This document shows, in pieces, positions 52,294 through 61,638 of a DNA stretch of 64,000 bases; the stretch's first letter is position 1, and each line of letters starts with the position of its first letter. Source of the DNA: Lachnospiraceae bacterium (GTDB lineage Bacteria; Bacillota; Clostridia; Lachnospirales; Lachnospiraceae); contig CAJTEY010000021.1 in assembly GCA_910575775.1 (NCBI GenBank), forward strand, positions 1 to 64,000, written 5' to 3'. Below the pieces are notes generated by a model. That model was given only the letters and a program-made list of their open reading frames with translations. It searched no databases and was not told where the DNA came from. Made by a program: the position numbers and the translations under genes.

Positions 52294-53130
52294 TTATCCT
52301 TTCACTCCGCCGGACATCAGGCCGGCCTTAAAATATTTTTGTGCACAGGCATAGATCACGATAATCGGAATCATGGAGATCAGACTGCCTGCCATAAGAA
52401 GATTATACTCCGTTCCGTACTGTCCGTTCAAACTATTTAACGCCAGAGTCAATGTCATTTTATTTTTGTCTGACAGCATGAGCAGCGGCCACAGGTAATC
52501 GTTCCAGCTCTCCATGAACGTGGTGACCGTAAGCGTGGCAACCGCAGACCCCGTCAAAGGCATGATGATCTGTCCGTAAATGCGCAGGATCCCCGCTCCG
52601 TCCATCCGGGCCGCCTCCATAAAATCATCTGGTATGGACCGCATTTGCTGTACCAGCATAAACACCGCAAACGCGCGAAACACGGAGGGAAGAATCACGC
52701 TCGGATAGGTGTCGATCAGTCCCAGCCTGTTCATAATGACAAAGAGCGGAATCAGCGTCACCTGCGTCGGAATCATCATGGAAGCCAGATATAGTTTAAA
52801 AACTCCTTCCGCGAAAGGAAACCGTATCTTCGTGATGGCAAACGCCGCCATTGAGGAAGACAGAATCGTGATCACCGTGTAACTGACCGTGATAAAAAAA
52901 CTGTTCCCTATGGCTTTTAACAGAGGAAATCTCGAAAACACCGTCCTGTAAGAGTTTAGAGTGGGCTCCTCGGGAATCCACTGCACCGGTATCTGCATCA
53001 ACGCTCCCTTGCTCTTCAAAGAAGTGGAAAGCATCCACAAAAAGGGGATAATGACAACCACGCCAATCAGAACTGCCGTCAGATAGGAGCCGGCCGCTCC
53101 CGCCGTCTTTTTCCATTTACTATGATTCAT
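52294..53130 (-). CDS. Sugar ABC transporter permease (MalG type)
   Basis: Six membrane helices in 278 residues, with the EAA loop EAARMDGAGILRIYGQIIMPLTGSA that contacts the ATPase. The C-terminal ending GLMSGGVKG is typical of MalG-type subunits. It overlaps the end of the partner permease gene by 11 bp. No ATPase gene lies in the operon, so a shared MsmK/MsiK-like ATPase must be encoded elsewhere. Confidence 0.93.
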   Translation of the reverse strand: MNHSKWKKTAGAAGSYLTAVLIGVVVIIPFLWMLSTSLKSKGALMQIPVQWIPEEPTLNSYRTVFSRFPLLKAIGNSFFITVSYTVITILSSSMAAFAITKIRFPFAEGVFKLYLASMMIPTQVTLIPLFVIMNRLGLIDTYPSVILPSVFRAFAVFMLVQQMRSIPDDFMEAARMDGAGILRIYGQIIMPLTGSAVATLTVTTFMESWNDYLWPLLMLSDKNKMTLTLALNSLNGQYGTEYNLLMAGSLISMIPIIVIYACAQKYFKAGLMSGGVKG

Positions 53131-54016
53131 AATGCACCCACCTTTTCTGCAGCTTCATCTGGATCAGGGTCAGGACAAAGATAATCACAAACAGAATCCA
53201 GGAATACGCCGCCGCATAGCCCATCTTAAAATATTTGAAGCCGTAAGTGTAAATGCGTTCCACCATCACCTGCGTGGCCCCGTTCGGCCCGCCTTCCGTC
53301 ATAATCTGTATCTGCGGGAACAGTTGAAATGCATTGATCAACGCCATGATCACACAGAAAAACAGGGATGGTGTCAGAAGTGGCAGGGTGATGGAGAAAA
53401 ACTGCCTCACCCTGCCCGCTCCGTCCACTCTCGAAGCCTCGTAATAACCCACGTCAATCGCCTTTAAGCCCGAAAGTAAAAACAGACCGTAAAATCCCAT
53501 GTCCTTCCACACGGAAGCCAGCACGACGGCGGGCATGGCCCACACCTTGTCCGTCAGCCAGTCCGGGCCTGTGATTCCGATATAACCCAGAAGCTGATTG
53601 ATCACCCCGTACTGGGGACTGAGCACCCACTTCCAGATCAGACTTGCCGCCACCCACGACGTCAGAACGGGAATATAGTACAAAACCCTGAATACCGTGA
53701 TCCCCCGCATCGTTCTGTTTAAAACGGAAGCCACCAAAAGGGACATGACAAGCACCAGCGGAATGTAGAGAATGATGTAGTAAACTGTGTGCCACAAAAC
53801 TGCCCAAAATTCTTCACTCTGTAATATGCGGACGTAATTTTCCAATCCGACCATACTGTTTCTCAAAGTCTCCCCGTTCAGTTTATCCAGTCCGTTCCAG
53901 TCGGTCAGACTGATCACGATGGAAATGACAATGGGCAGAAAGCTGAAAATAACCATGCCGAGCATACTTGGCAGCATGAAAGGCACTGCCTGTATCAATG
54001 ATTCTTTCTTTTTCAT
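53120..54016 (-). CDS. Sugar ABC transporter permease (MalF type)
   Basis: 298 residues with six membrane helices and the EAA motif YEASRVDGAGRVRQFFSITLPLLTP. It is the second gene after the binding protein and precedes the MalG-type permease with overlap. Family CUT1, which imports oligosaccharides. Confidence 0.93.
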   Translation of the reverse strand: MKKKESLIQAVPFMLPSMLGMVIFSFLPIVISIVISLTDWNGLDKLNGETLRNSMVGLENYVRILQSEEFWAVLWHTVYYIILYIPLVLVMSLLVASVLNRTMRGITVFRVLYYIPVLTSWVAASLIWKWVLSPQYGVINQLLGYIGITGPDWLTDKVWAMPAVVLASVWKDMGFYGLFLLSGLKAIDVGYYEASRVDGAGRVRQFFSITLPLLTPSLFFCVIMALINAFQLFPQIQIMTEGGPNGATQVMVERIYTYGFKYFKMGYAAAYSWILFVIIFVLTLIQMKLQKRWVHYES

Positions 54017-54055
54017 GTTTCCCTCATTTCAATTTTTCACCTATACTCCGTCTGC

Positions 54056-55399
54056 TCACTGCAGTTTAATCTGTGCACTGCACTCTTCCTGCGCCTGATT
54101 TAACGCCTCCTCCACAGTCAGCTCCCCGCTTGCCGCGAGAGACAGCTTGTCCGTGATCATATCTGCCATCATAGAGTATTCCTCGATAATCGGCGCCACT
54201 GCAAGATAATCCAGAGAATCGAACACTGCCTGTCTGTTGTCCGGCGGTGTAATTTCCAGATACCCGGAGAGCACGGATTCATCGCTGACTGCCGGAAGAT
54301 CCCAGCCTGCCTCAATACGCATTTTTGCCGCCTCGTCACTGGATGCAAGCCAGTTGATCCACGCTGCCGCCGCTTCCTTCTTACTACTGTCCTTATTCAC
54401 CACCAGAGCGTTGCTGAAAAAATGCGTAGCCTTCTGCGTGCCGCCCGGTTCCACACAGATATCCCAGTTGAAATCACAGGCGTCCGCAAATGCGCCGAAA
54501 GCCCATATTCCCGTAGGAATCATGCCAAGCCTGCCGCTCTCAAACAAATCCCAGTCTCCCATACCGCCCATCTGGGATTCCGTGGGCTGCACATTGGTCT
54601 TCACGATTTTGTCGATCATCATCTGCGCTGCCGCGAGGTTCTCCGGAGAGTTGATGGTAAAGGCAGTCTTATCCTCGCTCAGCACGCTGCCGCCGTACTG
54701 GGCCGCCACCTTAAAAAATTCGTTGAACGTGATGGGCTGGTAAATCCCGTAAATATCATCTCCGAGCGCGCTGATTTTCTCACAGGCCGCCATCGCGTCA
54801 TCCCATGTCCATGCGGCATCCGGGTATGTCACGCCTGCCTGATCGAACAGATCCTTGTTGTAGATCAGCACTACGTTGGAAAAGTTTCCGGGCACGCCAT
54901 ACTGCTTGCCGTTTACCTGAAAGGCAGACAGTGCGGTGGCATTGTAACCGCTCACATCAATGCCCGTCAGTTCCGCAAGCACCCCTTTGTTCGCATAGGC
55001 TGCAAAGTTCTCGATATTCAGCTCGTAGCAGTCGGGCGCCGTGCCTCCCGCCACTCTTGTCTGCATCTGGGTGAAATAGTCATCGTATCCGATGGTCTCG
55101 ATGTTCACCGTAATATTGGGGTTTTCTGCATGAAACGCCTCGTACATTTTCTGCAAAGTCTCCTCATTGCCGCCTGACGCGTTAAAGTTGGCATAAGTGA
55201 TCGTCACCTCCCCGCCGCTCTCCTCCGCCGCCGAAATATCAACGCTCTCTTCGGAAGACTCCTGTTTCGTGTCCTCCTGCGTTTCCTGGCTCTGAGCCGT
55301 CTGCTCCTGCGCGGGAGCCTCCGCCTTTCCTCCGCATCCCGTCAGCGCGGATGCCGTAAGTGCCGCTGCCAATAGTGCCGATACTGTCCTCTTTTTCAT
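54056..55399 (-). CDS. Sugar-binding lipoprotein of ABC importer
   Basis: The signal peptide ends in a lipobox (SALTGCGGK, lipidated Cys near residue 22), followed by an acidic linker and a family 1 solute-binding domain (EVTITYANFNASGGNEETL; GTAPDCYELNIENFAAYANKG; YGVPGNFSNVVLIYNKDLFDQAG). It delivers oligosaccharides to the two permeases. AAGGAAGGG precedes the ATG. A CGGTTAACC operator half lies 60 bp upstream, between it and the GH31 gene, so this operon is probably LacI controlled. Confidence 0.94.
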   Translation of the reverse strand: MKKRTVSALLAAALTASALTGCGGKAEAPAQEQTAQSQETQEDTKQESSEESVDISAAEESGGEVTITYANFNASGGNEETLQKMYEAFHAENPNITVNIETIGYDDYFTQMQTRVAGGTAPDCYELNIENFAAYANKGVLAELTGIDVSGYNATALSAFQVNGKQYGVPGNFSNVVLIYNKDLFDQAGVTYPDAAWTWDDAMAACEKISALGDDIYGIYQPITFNEFFKVAAQYGGSVLSEDKTAFTINSPENLAAAQMMIDKIVKTNVQPTESQMGGMGDWDLFESGRLGMIPTGIWAFGAFADACDFNWDICVEPGGTQKATHFFSNALVVNKDSSKKEAAAAWINWLASSDEAAKMRIEAGWDLPAVSDESVLSGYLEITPPDNRQAVFDSLDYLAVAPIIEEYSMMADMITDKLSLAASGELTVEEALNQAQEECSAQIKLQ

Positions 55400-55457
55400 A
55401 GTTTTCCCTTCCTTTCCTGGCTGTTTCCAGCCGCCGCTATGTTAATTGTTCCAAGTT

Positions 55458-55476
55458 GAAACGGTTAACCTCTCAG
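55458..55476. promoter_or_regulatory. LacI-type operator upstream of transporter operon
   Basis: AACGGTTAACCTCTCAG contains the core CGGTTAACC, identical in nine bases to the perfect palindrome CGGTTAACCG upstream of the LacI gene. It lies between the upstream GH31 gene and the binding-protein gene. Confidence 0.65.
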
Positions 55477-55477
55477 A

Positions 55478-57412
55478 TTAAATTACAAAAATCCACTCGA
55501 TTTCCCCAAACATCCCTCCTGCTTCCTCCATTTCCATCTTTCCCTGCTCCCATACGACTTCGCAGGTACGCTGTCCGTAACATATCGTGTCTTTTCCCTG
55601 CTCTCCGTACACATATCCTCTGCTCCTGCCGCAGCAGTCACGCAGAATCACACTGCCTTCCTTCACATATACAGGGAATTTCTCCTCTTCATGGGACTGC
55701 TGCCAGCTCCCTCCCCCGTATTTTTTCCCGGTAAAAAATCCATACCAGTTTCCGGCCGGAAAGTAAAGCTCTCTTGTCCTCTGCCCCGGTTCCATAAGCG
55801 GCGCCACAAGAAGTTTGTCCCCGAGCATATAGGCATCCTCCACTCCCAGACAGTTCCCGTCCTCCTGAAAACTATAAATGAGAGGCCGCATCATGGGCAT
55901 GTTGTCTGTCACCGCCTGTCTGGCCGTTGCATACAGATAAGGCAGAAGTTCCATCCGAAGTTCATGCCAGTATCTGATCTCGTCAATCAGTCCGGGCTGT
56001 CCGTACACCTTCGCCATATTCCACGGGCTTCGTTCGTTGTTGCCCGTAATTCCCGGCATCAGCTCCTTAAACTGCCCTCCCTCCGGCTCCGAATGCCACT
56101 GCATCACCGGGCTAAAACACGCCATCTGCGTGGAGCGCAGATACAGATCCGGATCAGGCAGCGCCCCTGCAAAGCCGCCAATGTCAAAGCTCCAGAACGA
56201 CATACCCGACATGGCCGCCGAAAGCCCGGCCGTCAGGACACTTTTAAACTCCTCGTTGGTGGACTGGTGGTCGCCCGCCCAGTGAATCGGCGTCCGATGC
56301 GCCCCCGCATACCCGGCGCGGCTGAATAATACCTGTCCTTCCTCCAGAAATTCCGTGTAGGCGTCCAGATAATCCTGACAATACTGGTTTTTCCCCTGTC
56401 TGCCTGTATTCCCGTCAGCAAAGAGGATTTCCTCCCGATAGATAAATTCCCCGCCGTCCGTCTTAAACCCGTCCACACCCATTTCGGTTAAATACTGCCT
56501 TTTTTCAAACCAGAATGCCCTTGTCTCCTCCTTTGTGAAATCCGGGATCACAGAGCCGGCAAACCAGTTCCCCTCCGGGATCTCATAGGGCGTACCGTCC
56601 TGGTTCATCACACAGAGCCTGTTTCGCACCGCGTACTCCCTGTCCAGGGCAAGCTGCGGTGAATCCGTCCCTTCCTGCGGCTTCCACACCGGTATCTGCC
56701 ATAGCACCAGTCTGATCCCCGCCTCATGCAGCCGGTCGATCATTCCTCTGGGGTCACTCCAAAACGCGCTTTTTGAAAAATCATAGTCCTCATACCGCGC
56801 CCTGCCGGGCTTCGCCTCGCAGGACGCCCCGTTCCAGATATAGAACGTCGCCTCATCGCTCCAAGCCTCCAGCACCAGAACACTTGCCGGAAAACGGTAC
56901 TTTTTCAGACAGGCAAGCTGCTCCTCCACATCCTGCTCACAGTTCCACCGATTGGCCGAGATCCACACGCCGAAAGCCCATTCCGGCGGCAGCTTCGGTC
57001 TGCCGGACAGATCCACATAATCGCCAAGCATCTCCCGGAGGCTTCCGAAAAACACATACACCGCTGCTTCCTCCGGGATCTCGCACCGAATCTTCTCCTG
57101 AAAGGAAAATACCGTCCGCTCCTTCGTATCCACATAAATCCCGAAGCCCGCATCTGTCATAAAGAACGGCGTTACACAGTAACTGTAACTCCCCTGGCTG
57201 CAAAACTTCTCCACCACCTCGTTCACCACCGTCTGTCCTTTCTGGTTCAGAAAGTCAAACTTCTCCCCCATGCCGTAGACGCCCCCGTACTGCGCCGTGA
57301 TTTCCAGAATACCGTCCCTGCGCTCTAGCGTCACAGTCCGGCCGTCCTGCATGACATGCTGTCTCTTATATTCCCTGCTCTCTATTCTTTCTGCAATCAT
57401 CTGTTTCTCCAT
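55478..57412 (-). CDS. GH31 alpha-xylosidase-like glycosidase
   Basis: A 644-residue GH31 enzyme with a nucleophile Asp in DGFKTDGGEFI (close to the KTDFGE of YicI-type alpha-xylosidases) and an acid/base Asp in WAGDHQSTNEEF. The barrel strand VLVLEAWSDEATFYIWNG and FWSFDIGGFAG are also typical. No signal peptide. It lies between the LacI gene and the transporter operon on one strand. An alpha-xyloside such as isoprimeverose, or an alpha-glucoside, is the likely substrate; which one cannot be settled by eye. Confidence 0.88.
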   Translation of the reverse strand: MEKQMIAERIESREYKRQHVMQDGRTVTLERRDGILEITAQYGGVYGMGEKFDFLNQKGQTVVNEVVEKFCSQGSYSYCVTPFFMTDAGFGIYVDTKERTVFSFQEKIRCEIPEEAAVYVFFGSLREMLGDYVDLSGRPKLPPEWAFGVWISANRWNCEQDVEEQLACLKKYRFPASVLVLEAWSDEATFYIWNGASCEAKPGRARYEDYDFSKSAFWSDPRGMIDRLHEAGIRLVLWQIPVWKPQEGTDSPQLALDREYAVRNRLCVMNQDGTPYEIPEGNWFAGSVIPDFTKEETRAFWFEKRQYLTEMGVDGFKTDGGEFIYREEILFADGNTGRQGKNQYCQDYLDAYTEFLEEGQVLFSRAGYAGAHRTPIHWAGDHQSTNEEFKSVLTAGLSAAMSGMSFWSFDIGGFAGALPDPDLYLRSTQMACFSPVMQWHSEPEGGQFKELMPGITGNNERSPWNMAKVYGQPGLIDEIRYWHELRMELLPYLYATARQAVTDNMPMMRPLIYSFQEDGNCLGVEDAYMLGDKLLVAPLMEPGQRTRELYFPAGNWYGFFTGKKYGGGSWQQSHEEEKFPVYVKEGSVILRDCCGRSRGYVYGEQGKDTICYGQRTCEVVWEQGKMEMEEAGGMFGEIEWIFVI

Positions 57413-57479
57413 GTCTTTCTTTGTATCATTCCCATCCTGTCTGTCTTCACTTCCTAAAATATGCAGAAGTACTTTTGTT

Positions 57480-57533
57480 ACAGTTCAGCCTTCGTCCGCC
57501 CTGTTACAAAATCTGCGTCCTGCGCTGAACTGT
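57480..57533 (-). other. Inverted repeat between LacI and GH31 genes
   Basis: ACAGTTCAGC and GCTGAACTGT are separated by 34 bp, directly after the LacI stop codon. There is no T-run. It may be a weak terminator, an RNA processing structure or a distant operator pair. Confidence 0.4.
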
Positions 57534-58561
57534 TATGTACTTTCCGCCGTCCGCACGCTATCCCGCTCAACCAGCTTCACTTCCAACACTTCCTCCACTC
57601 TCTCCATCTTCGGATCCCCTATGTTGTCGAGAAGAAGCTCCACCGCCCGTTCCCCTTTTCGCGAAATGGGCTGCTGCATCGTAGTCAGTCCCGGCGTTGT
57701 GTACTTCGACTCCTCCAGCCCGTCAAAGCCAATCACCGATATCTCTTCCGGCACCCGTATGCCCTGCCTGTAAAAGCCACTCATCAATCCAACCGCCAGA
57801 ATATCCGCAGTGGCAACGACAGCCGTAATCCCGGTATCCGTCTGAGCGATCCGCTCCGCGATCTTAACGCCGCTCTCATAGGACACCACATCCTCGAACA
57901 GAAACGCATCCGAACAGTCGATCCCGTTTTTTGTAAGCGCCCGCCGATAGCCGTTATAGCGCTTTTGCATGACGCCGTCCTCCTTGATGCTGCCGGAGGC
58001 AAAGGCAACTCTTCTATGTCCCTTCCGAATCACATAATCGGTTTCGCAAAAACACGCATACTCATCATCAATGCGGATCGCGTGGAACCAGTCGTTCTTA
58101 CAGTAGCTGTCCACCAGCACCACTGGAACCTCCAGCTCCCTAAGTCTGTCCCAGAACCGGCTCTCGTAGGTTCCCACGATGATGACACCCGCAAGATTCC
58201 GCTCTCTGATCAGATTCAGGTAATCCTGTGTCATATCTGTCGCCGAGATGAGTACATGATACCCCCTGCGTCTCGTGGCAAACTCGATACTTCCTAAAAG
58301 CTGGCTGTAAAAAGTATTGTGGAACATCAGTTTACTTCCCGGCTCCGTCTGCGGAATCACTACGCCGATCAGTCTCGTGTCCTTTCCCGAGAGCCCTCTG
58401 GCATTTAGATCCGGCACAAACCCGGTCTCCTCAATCACCTTGAGCACCCGCTGTCTGGTCTCCTCGGATATTTTTTTCTTTCCGCTCAGCACATAGGACA
58501 CCGTAGCGTTGGACACTCCCGCGAGAGCGGCCACATCCCTGATCGTATAACGTTCCTTCAT
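57533..58561 (-). CDS. LacI-family repressor of glycoside locus
   Basis: The start MKERYTIRDVAALAGVSNATVSYVLSG follows GGGGGGA; the sequence upstream is promoter. The helix-turn-helix and hinge (residues 1-60) end in NARGLSGKDTRLIGV, and the periplasmic-binding-protein-like effector domain covers the rest, ending EVKLVERDSVRTA. A palindromic CGGTTAACCG lies just downstream of its own promoter, and a near copy precedes the transporter operon, so it probably represses itself and the operon until an oligosaccharide binds. Confidence 0.92.
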   Translation of the reverse strand: MKERYTIRDVAALAGVSNATVSYVLSGKKKISEETRQRVLKVIEETGFVPDLNARGLSGKDTRLIGVVIPQTEPGSKLMFHNTFYSQLLGSIEFATRRRGYHVLISATDMTQDYLNLIRERNLAGVIIVGTYESRFWDRLRELEVPVVLVDSYCKNDWFHAIRIDDEYACFCETDYVIRKGHRRVAFASGSIKEDGVMQKRYNGYRRALTKNGIDCSDAFLFEDVVSYESGVKIAERIAQTDTGITAVVATADILAVGLMSGFYRQGIRVPEEISVIGFDGLEESKYTTPGLTTMQQPISRKGERAVELLLDNIGDPKMERVEEVLEVKLVERDSVRTAEST

Positions 58562-58599
58562 AATCCCCCCACATTGTTGCTCTACAAAATCCACGTTTT

Positions 58600-58620
58600 T
58601 CAATCGGTTAACCGTTTCAC
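58600..58620. promoter_or_regulatory. LacI operator palindrome
   Basis: CGGTTAACCG (58605-58614) is a perfect 10-bp palindrome with TCAAT and TTTCA flanks, placed between the promoter (58629-58656) and the LacI gene, ideal for autorepression. Confidence 0.8.
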
Positions 58621-58628
58621 TTATATTA

Positions 58629-58656
58629 ATTATACAGCTTTCTGTCATTTTGTCAA
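58629..58656 (-). promoter_or_regulatory. Promoter of LacI gene
   Basis: TTGACA, a 16-bp spacer and TATAAT on the minus strand, immediately upstream of the CGGTTAACCG operator. Confidence 0.85.
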
Positions 58657-58814
58657 TCGAGTTTTCAGTATTTTTTCAATTTATCCGTGACCGTTTTGCC
58701 ATGCAGAATAGCTGATACAATTTCTAAGTGGGAAACTGCTTTTCCGTATTTATCTGATATAATGGATGAAACAAGACTCCTATTAAGTATACCTATGATT
58801 AGAGGAGCCGATAA

Positions 58815-58991
58815 GACTTTTCTACCCTTTCCTTCCAGGAAGAAGACATCTGCATCGTCTCTGTTCCCTCCTACGGCGGCCGTGTTCCTGCCATCGCCGT
58901 ATCACGTCTGCAGCAGATACGCGGAAACGGTGCCCGGGCAATTCTCATTGTGGTCTATGGAAATCGGTTAATCCTTTGCCTATCAGGTTAA
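58815..58991 (+). pseudogene. Flavodoxin/EFR1-type gene fragment
   Basis: A 58-codon stretch reads DFSTLSFQEEDICIVSVPSYGG, then RVPAIAVSRLQQIRGNGARAILIVVYGNR, and ends at TAA. This matches the middle of flavodoxin-like proteins (EFR1 type), where PSYGGRVP binds flavin. The start, the first flavin loop and the entire C-terminal half are missing, so this is a gene scrap left by deletion. It lies in a 520-bp gap and is followed by a terminator that may have belonged to the full gene. Confidence 0.7.
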
Positions 58992-58997
58992 CTAAAA

Positions 58998-59042
58998 CAG
59001 CCGCCCGGGTATCCTTTGCTATCCCGGACGGCTGCTTTTTTA
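58998..59042. terminator. Bidirectional terminator after htpG
   Basis: CAGCCG + CCCGGGTA pairs with TATCCCGG + ACGGCTG, with TTTTTT on the plus side and TTTT on the minus side. It ends htpG (minus) and the flavodoxin remnant (plus). Confidence 0.8.
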
Positions 59043-59084
59043 GTGATATCATTCCAGTATTAGTTTACATAATATTCTATCGCA

Positions 59085-61280
59085 TCACTTCGTCAGCATC
59101 ATCATAATCTCGTTGCTTCTCGCCACGAACTTGGTCATGGCCTCCGGCTCAAGGGGCGCCTGCTGCAGCAACGCCAGATCGTAGAGCTGCTCGCAGATCA
59201 GCTTCACATTCTCGCCGTCCTGATGCTCCAGCACATACTCCACAAGCGGATGGTTTGCGTTTAAGATCAGCGTCTCTCCCTCCTTGCCGAACATCCCCAT
59301 ATCCATTCCCGGCATGGAGTACATCTTCATCATATCCTGCATCCTGCGGGACTCTTCCGAGAGCGTAATCATGGACGAAATCTTCTTGTTCTTTAACTTT
59401 TCAATCTTCACCTTGATGGCATCTTTCTTGAGTGCCTTCTTCATCAGCTTGGCGATCTCTTCTGCCTGCTCCTCCATCTCCTTCTCGGCCTTCTTGGAAG
59501 TTTTTGCCTTAAAGGTGTCTGTCAGATCGGCATCGATGCGCTGGAACTTGATGCCTTCGTTCTTTGCCTCAAGCTGGGATACAAACGGCTGGTCGATATT
59601 GTGGGTCAGCACCACCGCGTCCATCTTTGCGGCCTTAAACATATTGATGTACTGGCTCTGCTGCTTCTCGTCGGTCACGTAGTAGATGACCTTCTCCTTC
59701 TTCTCCTCCTCGACGGGCTCGCCGTCCTCGTCAAGTACCTCGCCATCCACTTTCTCAGCCTCATCAACGACCTCGGCTTCCACCTTCTCGCCGTTTTCGT
59801 CCACCGCTCCGGCTTCCGCATTTTCGCCTGCCGCCGCGCTGTCCGGCTCGTCCTGTCCACCGCTCTCTTCTGCGTTTTCCGCATTTCCGTCACCGGCCGC
59901 AGCCGTCTCACCCGCAGCATTCTCAGCGTCATCCGCCTCGTCGGGATCGATCTTGTTGACCTCCAGACACTCGGGCAGCGTCATGTACTCGCCGTCCAGA
60001 TTCTTGAAAAGGATATAGTCGGTCATCTTCTCGCAGAACTTGTCGTCCTTCAGGCAGCCGAACTTGATGAAGGGACTGATATCATCCCAGTATTTCTCGT
60101 ACTCTTCCTTCTCGGTCTTGCACATGCCGGACAGCTTATCCGCCACCTTCTTTGTGATGTACTCGCTGATCTTCTTGACAAAACCGTCGTTCTGCAGCGC
60201 GCTTCTGGACACGTTGAGCGGCAGGTCAGGGCAGTCGATCACACCTTTGAGCAGCATCAGGAACTCGGGAATCACTTCCTTGATATTGTCCGCGATAAAC
60301 ACCTGATTGTTATATAATTTAATGGTTCCCTCAATGGACTCGTACTCCATATTGATCTTCGGGAAGTAGAGGATGCCCTTCATGTTAAACGGATAATCCA
60401 TGTTCAGATGGATCCAGAACAGCGGCTCCTTGTAATCCTGAAAGACCTTGCGGTAAAACTCCAGATACTCTTCCTTCGTACACTCGTTGGGATGCTTTGC
60501 CCAGAGCGGCTGCGTCTCGTTGAGAAGCTCGGGACGCTTCTTGATTTTTAATTTCTGCTCGTCCTCCTCCTTCTCCTTCTTGATCTCCTCCACGACCTCG
60601 TCGGTAGAAAGCTTTTCATCCTCTTTGATGATCTGGGTCTCCGTAGTGTTTGCCTTGGAAAGCCAGATTTCCGTAGGCATAAAGGAACAGTATTTTTTAA
60701 TGACCTCTTTCGCCTTATATTCGTTGCAGAACTCCAGACAATCCTCATTGATGTGGAGGGTGATCGTTGTACCTACTTCCGTCCTGGTTCCATCCTCCAT
60801 ATCAAATTCCGTGCCGCCGTCGCATGTCCAATGCACCGCCTGCGCGCCGTCCTGCCATGACAGGGTGTCAATCTCCACCTCGTCCGCCACCATGAACGCC
60901 GAATAAAAGCCCAGACCGAAATGACCGATGATCTGATCCTCATTCGCCTTGTCCTTGTATTTTTCAATAAAATCCGTCGCGCCGGAGAAAGCGATCTGGT
61001 TGATGTACTCCTCCACCTCGTCCGCCGTCATGCCGATACCGTTGTCGATAAATGTAAGCGTCTTTTCCTCCGGATTGACAATGACCTGAATCTTCGCCTT
61101 GTAATCATCCGCCAGCGCGTACTCGCCCATCATATCCAGCTTCTTTAACTTCGTGATCGCGTCGCATCCGTTGGAGATCAGCTCTCTGAAAAAGATGTCG
61201 TGATCGGAATACAACCACTTCTTGATAATCGGGAAAATATTATCGCTGTTGATTGATAAACTGCCATGTTTCGCTGCCAT
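59085..61280 (-). CDS. htpG: Hsp90 chaperone HtpG
   Basis: The start MAAKHGSLSINSDNIF follows AAAGGAATGTGAG. The N-terminal ATPase domain has FRELISNGCDA, FIDNGIGMT and IGHFGLGFYSAFMVAD; middle and C-terminal Hsp90 domains follow. The protein is 731 residues, roughly 100 more than the usual 625. Most of the excess is an acidic Ala/Glu/Asp/Gly-rich insertion near residues 443-528, between IDPDEAD and KVIYYVTDEKQQSQY. A CIRCE operator upstream predicts HrcA control. Confidence 0.95.
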   Translation of the reverse strand: MAAKHGSLSINSDNIFPIIKKWLYSDHDIFFRELISNGCDAITKLKKLDMMGEYALADDYKAKIQVIVNPEEKTLTFIDNGIGMTADEVEEYINQIAFSGATDFIEKYKDKANEDQIIGHFGLGFYSAFMVADEVEIDTLSWQDGAQAVHWTCDGGTEFDMEDGTRTEVGTTITLHINEDCLEFCNEYKAKEVIKKYCSFMPTEIWLSKANTTETQIIKEDEKLSTDEVVEEIKKEKEEDEQKLKIKKRPELLNETQPLWAKHPNECTKEEYLEFYRKVFQDYKEPLFWIHLNMDYPFNMKGILYFPKINMEYESIEGTIKLYNNQVFIADNIKEVIPEFLMLLKGVIDCPDLPLNVSRSALQNDGFVKKISEYITKKVADKLSGMCKTEKEEYEKYWDDISPFIKFGCLKDDKFCEKMTDYILFKNLDGEYMTLPECLEVNKIDPDEADDAENAAGETAAAGDGNAENAEESGGQDEPDSAAAGENAEAGAVDENGEKVEAEVVDEAEKVDGEVLDEDGEPVEEEKKEKVIYYVTDEKQQSQYINMFKAAKMDAVVLTHNIDQPFVSQLEAKNEGIKFQRIDADLTDTFKAKTSKKAEKEMEEQAEEIAKLMKKALKKDAIKVKIEKLKNKKISSMITLSEESRRMQDMMKMYSMPGMDMGMFGKEGETLILNANHPLVEYVLEHQDGENVKLICEQLYDLALLQQAPLEPEAMTKFVARSNEIMMMLTK

Positions 61281-61386
61281 TTTCTCACATTCCTTTCTCT
61301 CATAAACCTTGCGATGCGGTATGTCTTCCACCCGCACCTTACACCGAACAAATCCTGTTTTCCGGGGATTTGATTACCTAGAGCAT

Positions 61387-61415
61387 AGTTTAATACGCCT
61401 AAATTAAGAAGTCAA
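61387..61415 (-). promoter_or_regulatory. htpG promoter
   Basis: TTGACT, a 17-bp spacer and TAAACT on the minus strand, 105 bp ahead of the htpG start and directly next to the CIRCE element. Confidence 0.75.
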
Positions 61416-61422
61416 GAAGAAA

Positions 61423-61449
61423 TTAGCACTCATCAGCAACGAGTGCTAG
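61423..61449. promoter_or_regulatory. CIRCE operator (HrcA site)
   Basis: TTAGCACTC-N9-GAGTGCTAG matches the CIRCE consensus TTAGCACTC-N9-GAGTGCTAA with one difference. HrcA binds it and represses heat-shock genes such as groES and dnaK. It sits just upstream of the htpG -35 hexamer. Confidence 0.92.
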
Positions 61450-61638
61450 TAATTTGAGGATTCGTCCCATTTTATGCGGGTTGCGGGAATTATAAATTTT
61501 TTCTAAAATCCCGTGAAATGCGTCATTGTGGTAAAGTCGGTTGTATGTTATAATTTTAACGTCTTTGTCAATAAAAACTTGGACTTTTTGGTTTGATTCA
61601 CATTCCTCGGTACAAAACGCTTCAGAATGGGGGAAACA

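Noticed and set aside
58687..58971. Plus-strand 94-codon frame between the LacI gene and htpG
   Set aside because: The real coding signal in this gap is a flavodoxin fragment in a different frame; this frame has no homology or ribosome site.
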